Shown here piece after piece: positions 46,796 through 54,744 of a DNA stretch of 64,000 nucleotides. The translations under genes and the position numbers were made by a program. Every line of letters starts with the position of its first letter. Position 1 is the first letter of the stretch. The DNA comes from Flavobacterium psychrotolerans (lineage in GTDB: Bacteria; Bacteroidota; Bacteroidia; Flavobacteriales; Flavobacteriaceae): positions 17,148 through 81,147 of the forward strand of contig NZ_QCZI01000015.1 in NCBI RefSeq assembly GCF_003097635.1. The letters run 5' to 3'. The notes beneath the pieces are model-generated. The model saw nothing but the letters and a program-made list of their open reading frames with translations, ran no database searches and was not told the origin of the DNA.

Positions 46796-47701
46796 TTAAA
46801 AATCGAAAGAAGCTCCATCATCGCCCAAAAGCACTTCGGGGAAAATGGTTTCGGCCTCTTCTTTAAATAACGCAATGCTCTCATATCGTGTTGAATAATG
46901 CCCAAGAACTAACTGTTTCACATTGGCTTTTAGCGCTATCGTTGCGGCTTGCTTAGCTGTGCAATGCATGGTTTTTGCGGCCAAACCTTCTTCTTGTTGC
47001 AAGAACGTGGATTCGTGATATAAAATATCTATATTCTGAATATTGGGAATTATAGTTTCATCATAAGCCGTATCCGAGCAAAAGGCATAACTCTTGGCCG
47101 GAATTGGATCATAAGTCAAAATGGCATTTTCAATCACTCTTCCGTCATCTAAGGTAATATCTTTGCCGTTTTTTATTTTTTGATAATAACATTGATCAAT
47201 TTCAAAATTTTGAACTGCATCTAAATTCAATTTCCGATCTCCTACTTTCTCCTGAAATAAAAAACCATTGGTGTAAACTCGGTGTTTTAATGGAATTGTT
47301 TTTACCAAAACCTTTTCATCCTCATAAATGATTTCGCTTTCCGTGGCTTCCAGTTCATGAAAAAACAAACCATAATTAGTCCACGAATTTGACAATCGCA
47401 ATTGTAAGGTAATAACTTCTTTGATGCCTTTTGGACCGTAAATATGCAAATCGGTTGTTCTGTTCAACAACATAAACGTAGAAACCAAACCTACTAAACC
47501 AAAAAAATGGTCGCCATGCAAATGGGAAATAAAAATATGGTTGATTTTAGAAAACTTGATTTTGTTTCTGCGCAATTGAACCTGTGTCCCTTCACCACAA
47601 TCAATTAAAAACAATCGATTTCTAATTTCTAGTACCTGTGAGGTTGGATTGGTAAAGGATCTTGGAGTTGCGGCATAACAGCCGAGGATGGTTAATTTCA
47701 A
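46796..47701 (-). CDS. rnz: ribonuclease Z
   Basis: Metallo-beta-lactamase-fold nuclease that matures tRNA 3' ends. It has 301 residues. The zinc-binding motif is HIFISHLHGDHFFGLVGL. Further ligands are in YAFCSDTAYDETIIPNI and LYHESTFLQQE, and the C-terminal LGHYSTRY carries the last His. The start MKLTILGCYAATPRSFTNPT and SQVLEIRNRLFLIDCGEGTQ are diagnostic of the RNase Z short form. It is the last gene of a pyrR-pyrB-orf-orf-rnz run. Confidence 0.96.
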   Translation of the reverse strand: MKLTILGCYAATPRSFTNPTSQVLEIRNRLFLIDCGEGTQVQLRRNKIKFSKINHIFISHLHGDHFFGLVGLVSTFMLLNRTTDLHIYGPKGIKEVITLQLRLSNSWTNYGLFFHELEATESEIIYEDEKVLVKTIPLKHRVYTNGFLFQEKVGDRKLNLDAVQNFEIDQCYYQKIKNGKDITLDDGRVIENAILTYDPIPAKSYAFCSDTAYDETIIPNIQNIDILYHESTFLQQEEGLAAKTMHCTAKQAATIALKANVKQLVLGHYSTRYESIALFKEEAETIFPEVLLGDDGASFDF

Positions 47702-47721
47702 TTGAAGTAGATTCGGTTTTA

Positions 47722-47916
47722 TTATTTATTTGTTCTGTTTTCTATAATCCCTATAGTCATGGCAAAAATCAATAATATATTTGATACAATTCCTAAATAA
47801 TTGATACTACTGTTTTTGTATGAATTATAAATGTTCAAAAAAAGCAAAATTACCGATACTATAAGAAGTATAACTCTCACTACATTCATCCGATTTTTGT
47901 TGCTATAAAAATCCAT
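47722..47916 (-). CDS. small membrane protein of unknown function
   Basis: 64 residues with two membrane helices (VVRVILLIVSVILLFLNIYN and LGIVSNILLIFAMTIGIIEN) separated by a short Asn/Ser loop. Both ends are charged and likely on the cytoplasmic side. It sits 20 bp upstream of rnz and 10 bp after the preceding gene on the same strand, so it is very probably translated as part of the operon. No family recognised. Confidence 0.7.
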   Translation of the reverse strand: MDFYSNKNRMNVVRVILLIVSVILLFLNIYNSYKNSSINYLGIVSNILLIFAMTIGIIENRTNK

Positions 47917-47926
47917 ACTGAATTAT

Positions 47927-48259
47927 TTAAAATCCCAAGTCGCGTTCAATTTCTTCCATATCAATAATATCACGTGCCTCCAGCGGAGTAGGCACCACAG
48001 TTAATTTATCGGAAATAGTATTAAAATCTACCCCCTGAGCAACAATTACAAAGGATTTTTTATTTTTTTTATGTGTTTTAGAAAGAGGTAAAAACCCGTT
48101 TATCTCTTTTAAGGATGGGTTTTTATGCAAACTGACGTCAACAATCATATTGTGTTTTTCAAAAGTCTTATATTCATGAGTCACCTTCATCAAAAACGAA
48201 ACTAAATCGCCTTGGGTGTCTTTGATGGAAACCGTATGTCCTTTTTGATCTACTTTCAT
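47927..48259 (-). CDS. conserved hypothetical protein next to rnz
   Basis: 110 residues, mixed alpha/beta (FLMKVTHEYKTFEKHNMIVD, KKSFVIVAQGVDFNTISDKL, VVPTPLEARDIIDMEEIERD). The C-terminal LEARDIIDMEEIERDLGF is acidic. I recall homologues in Flavobacteria being labelled ribonuclease Z, which must be carried over from the neighbour, as no metal motif is present. A STAS-like small domain is possible. It lies between pyrB and the small membrane protein in the same operon. Confidence 0.75.
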   Translation of the reverse strand: MKVDQKGHTVSIKDTQGDLVSFLMKVTHEYKTFEKHNMIVDVSLHKNPSLKEINGFLPLSKTHKKNKKSFVIVAQGVDFNTISDKLTVVPTPLEARDIIDMEEIERDLGF

Positions 48260-48329
48260 GATATAAAAATTAATTGCACTGCTAATTTACAAAGATTTAT
48301 TGGGTAAACTTACTTAAACCTATAATATT

Positions 48330-49262
48330 CTATTGAATTTTTGATGCCAAAAGATAAATCACTGCCATTCGTATGGCAACTCCATTCTCTACTTGGTTCA
48401 AAATCACCGATTGTTTGGAGTCGGCAACATCACTAGTGATTTCAACACCACGATTAATTGGTCCGGGATGCATGATTACAATTTCTTTATTTAGGGAATC
48501 CAATAGCGTTTTATCGACACCATATTGCTGCGCATATTCTCGTGTTGATGGAAAATAATTCACATCCATTCTTTCATTTTGTACCCGCAACATATTAGCC
48601 ACATCACACCATTCTAGGGCTTTACGCAAATTTGGCTCTATAGTTACACCTAATGATTCGATATACCTTGGAATAAGCGTTTTTGGACCACAGACCTTTA
48701 CTTCTGCTCCTTGCATTTGCAAAGCATAAATATTAGAAAGCGCCACTCTGGAATGCAAAATATCACCAACAATAACCACCTTCTTTCCTCCTACTTCACC
48801 TAGTTTTTCTCTAATAGAATAGCTGTCTAATAGGGCTTGTGTGGGATGTTCATGGGCACCATCACCCGCATTTACAATGCTGGCTTTCACATTTTTTGAC
48901 AAAAAATAAGCCGCTCCGGGATTTGAATGTCGCATCACCACCATATCTACTTTCATGGAAAGGATATTATTTACGGTGTCTATAAGGGTTTCGCCTTTCT
49001 TAACTGAAGACTGAGCTGCTGAAAAACTCATGACATCGGCAGATAATCGTTTTTGGGCCAGCTCAAAAGAGAGTTTGGTTCTGGTGCTATTTTCAAAAAA
49101 AATGTTAGCAATGGTAATGTCTCGAAGTGATGGTACTTTTTTTATGGGGCGATTAATAACTTCTTTAAAATGATCGGCTGTTTCAAAAATGAGGTCAATA
49201 TCTTGATTGTTGATATATTTTATGCCTAATAAATGATTTACGCTTAGTTCGCTCATTTTCAT
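48330..49262 (-). CDS. pyrB: aspartate carbamoyltransferase catalytic subunit
   Basis: Second enzyme of pyrimidine synthesis, joining carbamoyl phosphate and aspartate. It has 310 residues. The carbamoyl-phosphate loop is FFENSTRTKLSFELAQKRL. Other motifs are MVVMRHSNPGAAYF, AGDGAHEHPTQALLDSYSIR, VVIVGDILHSRVALSN and the aspartate-side IMHPGPINRGVEI. The start is at 49262 (MKMSELS) or 49256 (MSELS). The stop of pyrR lies 2 bases upstream, so the two are translationally linked. No pyrI regulatory subunit is present here. Confidence 0.96.
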   Translation of the reverse strand: MKMSELSVNHLLGIKYINNQDIDLIFETADHFKEVINRPIKKVPSLRDITIANIFFENSTRTKLSFELAQKRLSADVMSFSAAQSSVKKGETLIDTVNNILSMKVDMVVMRHSNPGAAYFLSKNVKASIVNAGDGAHEHPTQALLDSYSIREKLGEVGGKKVVIVGDILHSRVALSNIYALQMQGAEVKVCGPKTLIPRYIESLGVTIEPNLRKALEWCDVANMLRVQNERMDVNYFPSTREYAQQYGVDKTLLDSLNKEIVIMHPGPINRGVEITSDVADSKQSVILNQVENGVAIRMAVIYLLASKIQ

Positions 49263-49264
49263 TC

Positions 49265-49807
49265 TTAATTATTGTTTATTAAAAAAACGCCGTCTTCCCC
49301 TTCATTTTCTAGCCAGCAAACTTTTACTTTTTCATTATTAATGGCATCGACTTGACGCCCTCGATAATCGGGTTGAATGGGTAGATCTCTACTGAAACGA
49401 CGGTCAATTAGTGTTAAAAGCTCTATCCCGGAAGGTCTCCCAAAAGATTGAATGGCCGTTAGAGCTGCCCGAATACTTCTCCCGGTATACAAAACATCAT
49501 CAATAAAAATAACTTTTTTATTTTCGACAAGAAAGTTGATTTTTGTTTTATTGGCTTCAAGAGGTTTATTCGTTTTACGGAAATCATCCCGAAAAAAAGT
49601 AATATCCAGATAACCAAGTGCAATATCCTTAATGTTGTATTCCAGTTCTAACATTTTTTTGAGACGCTCTGCCAAATAGGTACCTCGAGGCTGGATTCCT
49701 ATCAAAATGGTATTAGAAAAATCATGATGTTTTTCTATTAACTGACAGGCCAAACGGTGCAATATGATATTGACTTCTTTTGAAGTAAGCAATACTTTTT
49801 GACTCAT
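49265..49807 (-). CDS. pyrR: PyrR, pyr regulator / uracil phosphoribosyltransferase-like
   Basis: 180 residues of the PRTase fold. The PRPP-binding loop is KVIFIDDVLYTGRSIRAALT; ILIGIQPRGTYLAERL and LDITFFRDDFRK are also typical of PyrR. In Bacillus the protein binds UMP and pyr mRNA to cause attenuation and also has uracil phosphoribosyltransferase activity. In this window I see no PyrR-type anti-antiterminator hairpin upstream of pyrB, so RNA regulation here is unproven. It opens the operon pyrR-pyrB-orf110-orf64-rnz. Confidence 0.94.
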   Translation of the reverse strand: MSQKVLLTSKEVNIILHRLACQLIEKHHDFSNTILIGIQPRGTYLAERLKKMLELEYNIKDIALGYLDITFFRDDFRKTNKPLEANKTKINFLVENKKVIFIDDVLYTGRSIRAALTAIQSFGRPSGIELLTLIDRRFSRDLPIQPDYRGRQVDAINNEKVKVCWLENEGEDGVFLINNN

Positions 49808-49830
49808 AATGAAGTGTTGTGTTTGGAGTA

Positions 49831-49838
49831 CAAATATA
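49831..49838 (-). promoter_or_regulatory. -7 promoter element for the pyrR operon
   Basis: On the minus strand this reads TATATTTG, an exact TAnnTTTG match, 24 bp before the pyrR start. No TTG box at -33 is evident. Confidence 0.5.
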
Positions 49839-50204
49839 ATAATTAGGAATTAGGAAACGAGAATTTTTATTTATAAAACGAACACCCTTCCAATTGGATG
49901 AATTTACTATTTTAAAATTCGGGTAGCATCATCCGGCTAAACAAAATAATAGATACAAACATTTTTAATAAAAATAAATATTGAACTTGTGTAAAACGCA
50001 TAGAAAAATTCAAATGCTTCCTTAGAAAATAATCTAAATTATCTACAGATAAAACTTGTAATTTGATTTTCAATTTCTAAATTTGTAGGGAATGAAAATT
50101 CTAAAAATGTGTCTTTTTATACAGAACACATTTTTTTATATTCCTTTCCAAAGCGCTAAACCAAAAAATTACCAAAAAATTACCTAAAAAATACCCCACA
50201 AAAA
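49839..50204. other. divergent intergenic region between pyrR and the response regulator
   Basis: About 370 AT-rich bases. No reading frame, repeat or clear hairpin was seen. The TAGG...CCTA boxes found before the histidine kinase were looked for here and not found. Confidence 0.4.
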
Positions 50205-50861
50205 ATGGAAATACAAAAAACCATACAATTGTTAATTGTAGATGACCATCAAATGATTTGTGACGGAATAAAAGTAATGCTCGAAACTGTTAAATCACCC
50301 TATAAATTTATTATTCAAGACGCGAATACATCTGAAATTGCAATTGATATGGTTAAAAACAATCCATTCGATTTCATCCTAATGGATTATAGATTGTCGA
50401 AAAACACTACTGGGGCAGATTGTATAAAACAAATTCTTTCTTTTAAGCCAAACAGTAAAATATTGGCCCTTTCAAGTTACGATGAATATCTGTTTTTTAA
50501 AAATATGATTGATGCTGGTGCTTTAGGATATGTAATGAAGAGTATTCCTCCTGAAGAATTAATTTTGGCAATTAAAACTATTTTGAATGGCGAGCTTTAC
50601 TTTTCTAATGAAGTTGCAATGTCTTTTCTTAAATTCGATTCTAAAAATAAGCAAACAAATAAAACTTCTCTTAAACTCAGCAAAAAAGAATTGAAAATTT
50701 TAGGATTGATTGCTGATGAAAACACAGATGTAGAAATTGCCAAAAAATTAGGTCTGACAACAACTACGGTAAATGAATATCGCCAGTCTCTGTTAACAAA
50801 GTTTGGAGTGAAAAACACCGCAGAATTAATTGGAAAGGCCCTTTTCCTAAATTTTATTTAG
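50205..50861 (+). CDS. NarL/LuxR-family response regulator
   Basis: 218 residues. The receiver domain has the acidic pair Asp13-Asp14 (LLIVDDHQMICDGIKVML) and the phospho-acceptor Asp61 in FILMDYRLS; the conserved Lys is in ALGYVMKSIPPEEL. A LuxR-type helix-turn-helix covers residues about 153-215 (LSKKELKILGLIADENTDVE, IAKKLGLTTTTVNEYRQSLL, TKFGVKNTAELIGKAL). It acts as a DNA-binding dimer when phosphorylated. The nearest kinase is the HisKA_3 protein at 54745, of the class that normally pairs with NarL-type regulators. The TAGG...CCTA array before that kinase is a natural candidate target. Confidence 0.93.
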   Translation: MEIQKTIQLLIVDDHQMICDGIKVMLETVKSPYKFIIQDANTSEIAIDMVKNNPFDFILMDYRLSKNTTGADCIKQILSFKPNSKILALSSYDEYLFFKNMIDAGALGYVMKSIPPEELILAIKTILNGELYFSNEVAMSFLKFDSKNKQTNKTSLKLSKKELKILGLIADENTDVEIAKKLGLTTTTVNEYRQSLLTKFGVKNTAELIGKALFLNFI

Positions 50862-51123
50862 GTATAAATCCCATTAAAATCACCCCAAAATGTAATTGCC
50901 TTTTACAGTGTTAAAAATAAGGCGCCTCATTCGGTTAGTTTGTTTTTACATTTTTTCTTTTACCCTCTTTACAAATAAACTTTGAAATTCAGATTAAAGG
51001 CTTGTCATAATTTTTGTTCATTCCTCTATTATTTGAATAAATCATAGTATTAAATACCTCGTATATTAATAATTAAAAAAAAAATCTTGATTTATTGAAT
51101 TAATAATTTTATCTATAATAACT

Positions 51124-53577
51124 ATGGAGACTAACAAATACAACAGCCACGTCAATACAATTGATGAATGTTTAACAAATGGTGTAAACAACGGATTGTT
51201 CCACATCAACATTGATGACCAAGTTCTTAACGGAAGAACCGTTCAGATTGACGGGAATAAATTGATCAACTTTACCTCATGCAGTTATCTGGGATTGGAA
51301 ACCGATGATCGTTTAAAACAAGGTGCAATTAACGCCGTCATGAAATACGGCACTCAGTATTCATCCTCCAGAGCCTATTCCAAGTGTCCGCTGTATGAAG
51401 AGTTGGAAGCTTTGTTTTATGATATTTTTGGCTACCAAACAATAGTTGGTCCAACGACCACTTTAACCCATGTGGCCGCTATCCCCATTTTAGTGGGTGA
51501 AAAAGATTTTATGATTAATGACCATCAGGTGCATGCCAGTGTTCAGATAGGCACTCAATTGGCTGTTGCAAAAGGGGTGAAACTTGATTTATTAAGACAT
51601 AACAACTTAAATAATCTGGAAGACATACTCAAGAAAACTCATGGAAAACATCATAAAGTATGGTATATGGTTGATGGTCTCTACTCTATGTATGGTGATT
51701 TTGCCCCATTAAAAGATATTCAAGTATTGTTAGATAAATACGCCAATTTCAATTTATATATTGACGATGCACACGGTATGAGTTGGACAGGAAAAAATGG
51801 ATCCGGTTATGTTCTTTCGCAAATGGAACTTACCGATCAGGTGGTTTTATCCACTTCGTTAGCCAAAGGTTTTGGTGCTGGTGGAGGATTGTTAGTACTA
51901 AACAACAAGGAGCTTTCTAGAAAAATTTTGACCTGTGGAACATCCTATACTACAGGTGGGCCATTACAACCACCCGTTCTGGGGGCTTGTGTTGCCAGTG
52001 CTAAAATACATCTTACTCCCGATATTTACGTGTATCAAAATCGGGTAGCTGAACTCATTGAACGGTTTATTCAGAAATGTGACGAATCCTGTTTACCCTT
52101 AATGTCTCATGCAGCTTCTCCAATTATGTATATTGGTTTGGGTTTACCGCGGGTAGCATACAATATGGTAAAACGATTGATGAAAGAGGGTTACTTTACA
52201 AATGTTGGTATTTTTCCCGGAGTACCCGTGAGATGTGCAGGTGTGCGCATTACTATAAATCGAAACCAAACAATTCAGGATATTGACGACTTGGTAGCCT
52301 GTATGACCAAACATTTTCCATTGGTATTAGCAGAAGAAAATCAAACCGTTGCCGACCTCGAACGCAATTTTAAAACGCCACTTACCACTGTTGCCCAAAG
52401 ATATCCAGTACAAAAAAAAGACGAGACGACTTCCAAATTTTTTATAAAACAAGTACGAACCATCAAAGAAATAGATAAAAACGTATGGGATGATTTATTA
52501 GGTAATCGGGGAACGTTTGATTGGGAAGGTTGCCGTTTTTTAGAAGAAACATTTTGTGATAATCCCGAACCTGAAAATAACTGGAAGTTTCATTACTTAA
52601 TTATTTCAGATTCCCTTACGGGCAAGCCTATATTAGCAACGTTCTTTACCGAATTACTCTGTAAAGATGACATGATTGCCCCGGCCCATGTTTCACAACA
52701 AATTGAAGAAGTTCGTAAAAAAGACAAATACTATCTTACATCAAAGGTGGTCATGTTGGGCAGTTTACTTACTGAAGGCAACCATTTATTCATTGACAGA
52801 AACAATGGCCAATGGCAGACAGCGCTATTAGAACTGATTCGTATTATGAATGATGTAAAGCAAGAATGCGATGCAACAATGTTACAGCTTCGAGACTTTG
52901 ACAGCAATGATATAGAGATGAGAGATTTTCTGATAAAAGAAGGTTTTATAAAAGTAAAAATGCCCGATACACATGTATTAAAAAACACGAAATGGCAGGA
53001 TGAAAATGAATACATGAAACAATTATCGAAAGGCAACAGATGGCATTTTAGGCGAAAAATTTTGGACAATAAACCTTTATTTAGGGTTAATGTAATAGAT
53101 AGTGAAAATGTATTGAATGAAAATCAAACAAAAAACTGGCATGAATTATATTCAAATGTAAAACAAAAGGGTTTGAATATTAATACTTATAATTTACCTT
53201 TAAAGTTGTTCAACAATATGCAGTTGCACCCCAATTGGGAAACTGTAGAACTTAGGCTTAAATCCGGCGATAAATTTCATAATGAAGAATCATTGGTTGC
53301 AGTCGGGTTTTGCTATAAATCTTCGAAAAATAATTATTCAATGATGGCAGTTGGAATAAATTATGATTATGTTTACACCCACGGATGTTATAGACAAGCT
53401 TTATATCAATCAGTTGTCAGGTTTGGCAATTTGAAATGTGATAATTTGTATTTTGGCATGGATGCTTCTATTGAAAAACAGCGATTTGGAGTGGAAATTA
53501 TCCCAAAAAGTGTATACATTCAGGCAAACGATAATTTTAATATGGAACTTATAGGAACCATATACAATAAAAACTAA
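51124..53577 (+). CDS. alpha-oxoamine synthase fused to a GNAT/FemAB-like acyltransferase
   Basis: 817 residues in two enzymatic parts. Residues about 15-405 are a fold-type I PLP enzyme of the alpha-oxoamine synthase group (relatives: KBL, BioF, serine palmitoyltransferase, CqsA, cysteate acyltransferase): INFTSCSYLGLETDDRLKQG, the hinge YGTQYSSSRAYSKCPLYEEL, NLYIDDAHGMSWTGKNGSGY and the PLP-lysine Lys248 in STSLAKGFGAGGG. These enzymes condense an amino acid with an acyl-CoA and release CO2. Residues about 435-817 form a GNAT-like domain related to FemAB/BioF2-type acyltransferases (RWHFRRKILDN, SLVAVGFCYKSS, LYFGMDASIEKQRFGVEIIP). The fusion could make an amino-ketone and acylate its amine. 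Two STAS-like genes follow at once. Product unknown. Confidence 0.85.
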   Translation: METNKYNSHVNTIDECLTNGVNNGLFHINIDDQVLNGRTVQIDGNKLINFTSCSYLGLETDDRLKQGAINAVMKYGTQYSSSRAYSKCPLYEELEALFYDIFGYQTIVGPTTTLTHVAAIPILVGEKDFMINDHQVHASVQIGTQLAVAKGVKLDLLRHNNLNNLEDILKKTHGKHHKVWYMVDGLYSMYGDFAPLKDIQVLLDKYANFNLYIDDAHGMSWTGKNGSGYVLSQMELTDQVVLSTSLAKGFGAGGGLLVLNNKELSRKILTCGTSYTTGGPLQPPVLGACVASAKIHLTPDIYVYQNRVAELIERFIQKCDESCLPLMSHAASPIMYIGLGLPRVAYNMVKRLMKEGYFTNVGIFPGVPVRCAGVRITINRNQTIQDIDDLVACMTKHFPLVLAEENQTVADLERNFKTPLTTVAQRYPVQKKDETTSKFFIKQVRTIKEIDKNVWDDLLGNRGTFDWEGCRFLEETFCDNPEPENNWKFHYLIISDSLTGKPILATFFTELLCKDDMIAPAHVSQQIEEVRKKDKYYLTSKVVMLGSLLTEGNHLFIDRNNGQWQTALLELIRIMNDVKQECDATMLQLRDFDSNDIEMRDFLIKEGFIKVKMPDTHVLKNTKWQDENEYMKQLSKGNRWHFRRKILDNKPLFRVNVIDSENVLNENQTKNWHELYSNVKQKGLNINTYNLPLKLFNNMQLHPNWETVELRLKSGDKFHNEESLVAVGFCYKSSKNNYSMMAVGINYDYVYTHGCYRQALYQSVVRFGNLKCDNLYFGMDASIEKQRFGVEIIPKSVYIQANDNFNMELIGTIYNKN

Positions 53578-53579
53578 TT

Positions 53580-54005
53580 ATGGAAAAAAGAGAATTTATA
53601 GAATGTAAGTACACTTCATTTTGGAAAGAGGAACATGAAGGAATTATCTTTTTTAATTATTCACCACAATTAGAAATGACACTTCCTATCGCAAAAGAAT
53701 TGGTTAATGACCGCTTAGATTATTTCAAAGGGAACTCCTACAATGTCCTAATTGATGTTACAAATCTAAAATCAATAACAAAGGAGGCCAGAGAATACAT
53801 GTCATCACCCGATTGGGGACTTAAAGGAATTTCAGGAGGTGCTTTTTTATCAAAAAACATTGTTACAAATGTTATTTTGAACCTGTTTATTTCTATAAAT
53901 AAGCCTACCGTTCCTGCAAAATTTTTCACAAAAAAAGATGAAGCGTTGCGTTGGTTAATAGAAATAAAACACAAACAAGAAAATCGCATTTCCAATGAAA
54001 ATTAA
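53580..54005 (+). CDS. STAS-like protein, first of a tandem pair
   Basis: 141 residues. The pattern is a small alpha/beta domain: EGIIFFNYSPQLEMTLPIAK, LVNDRLDYFKGNSYNVLIDV, TNLKSITKEAREYMSSPDWG, LKGISGGAFLSKNIVTNVIL, KPTVPAKFFTKKDEALRWLI. This matches the recurring Bacteroidota STAS/SpoIIAA-like (DUF7793-type) proteins that end with a helix carrying D/E-E-A-L-x-W-L. It starts 2 bases after the oxoamine synthase stop and overlaps the next gene by 11 bases. STAS-like domains often bind lipids, nucleotides or partner proteins, so a regulatory or product-carrier role is possible, but that is inference. Confidence 0.75.
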   Translation: MEKREFIECKYTSFWKEEHEGIIFFNYSPQLEMTLPIAKELVNDRLDYFKGNSYNVLIDVTNLKSITKEAREYMSSPDWGLKGISGGAFLSKNIVTNVILNLFISINKPTVPAKFFTKKDEALRWLIEIKHKQENRISNEN

Positions 54006-54396
54006 AAAATACCCACAGGTAACTTTCAGTAAAGAACTTGACGATGATATTATTTTTTTAAAGTTTACTGAAAGTGTTATAATTGATGTTAAAATAGCGG
54101 AAGATCTGATTGCTAAAAGAATTGAGTTTGCCGAGAATAAAGACCATTACCTAATAGTAAATGCTTCAAAAAGCACACAAGGATTTACACGGGGAGCGAA
54201 AGAACTGTTCAGGCACCCGGAAATAGGATTGAAAAATATTTTGGGTGCTGCATTTATTGTCAACAACCCCGTTACTGTCTTGCTTATTAATATTTTAATT
54301 AAGGCCACGCCGTCAATATCTTCTAAATACTTTTCGAATGAAAAAGAGGCTCTTTCCTGGGTAAAAAAATTAAAAGAAAGTAATAAAACGGGATAA
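53995..54396 (+). CDS. STAS-like protein, second of a tandem pair
   Basis: 133 residues, a paralogue of the preceding protein with the same order of elements: DDDIIFLKFTESVIIDVKIA, EDLIAKRIEFAENKDHYLIV, NASKSTQGFTRGAKELFRHP, EIGLKNILGAAFIVNNPVTV and SSKYFSNEKEALSWVKKLK. The two align over their full length, so they arose by duplication and probably form a heterodimer or act in sequence. The start codon lies inside the end of the first gene (11-base overlap), which indicates translational coupling. The following 348 bp hold the operator-like array before the kinase gene. Confidence 0.75.
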   Translation: MKIKKYPQVTFSKELDDDIIFLKFTESVIIDVKIAEDLIAKRIEFAENKDHYLIVNASKSTQGFTRGAKELFRHPEIGLKNILGAAFIVNNPVTVLLINILIKATPSISSKYFSNEKEALSWVKKLKESNKTG

Positions 54397-54527
54397 TTAT
54401 TTGTTATTACTATCAAACCATAATTTTGCCATAGATTAAAAAGATTTACACGGATAATAGAAAAGAGCGAATACAATTTGAGGAATAATTGGTGAAAACT
54501 CAGTTAATTTGTGTTTAATATAAAAAA

Positions 54528-54618
54528 TAGGTGCAAAATATAGGCACAACCTACATAAAGTATAGGTATAACCTACATAAAGATAGGCACAACCTACATA
54601 AAGCATAGGCACAATCTC
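54528..54618 (+). promoter_or_regulatory. operator-like array of TAGG...CCTA boxes before the histidine kinase gene
   Basis: Palindromic boxes TAGGCACAACCTA (54541), TAGGTATAACCTA (54563), TAGGCACAACCTA (54584) and a decayed TAGGCACAATCTC (54606) follow each other at 22, 21 and 22 bp, joined by CATAAAG linkers. A half-like TAGGTGCAA precedes at 54528. Two helical turns between centres place all boxes on one face of the DNA, as expected for cooperative regulator binding. The array ends 127 bp before the kinase start. The rest of this spacer (54397-54744) shows no gene. Confidence 0.7.
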
Positions 54619-54744
54619 TGAGTCAGTAAGGCGAAAAATATAAGTTCATAATCGAATTATGTCTTGAATAAAGGAAAAATTCAAAGTTTCAATCTATCAA
54701 ATATAGATGGTTAAATCAGTCAAAATTATAATAAAACGAGCAAG

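Noticed and set aside
48330..49262. PyrR-type RNA attenuator before pyrB
   Set aside because: pyrR and pyrB are only 2 bases apart and no anti-antiterminator hairpin is visible upstream of either gene.
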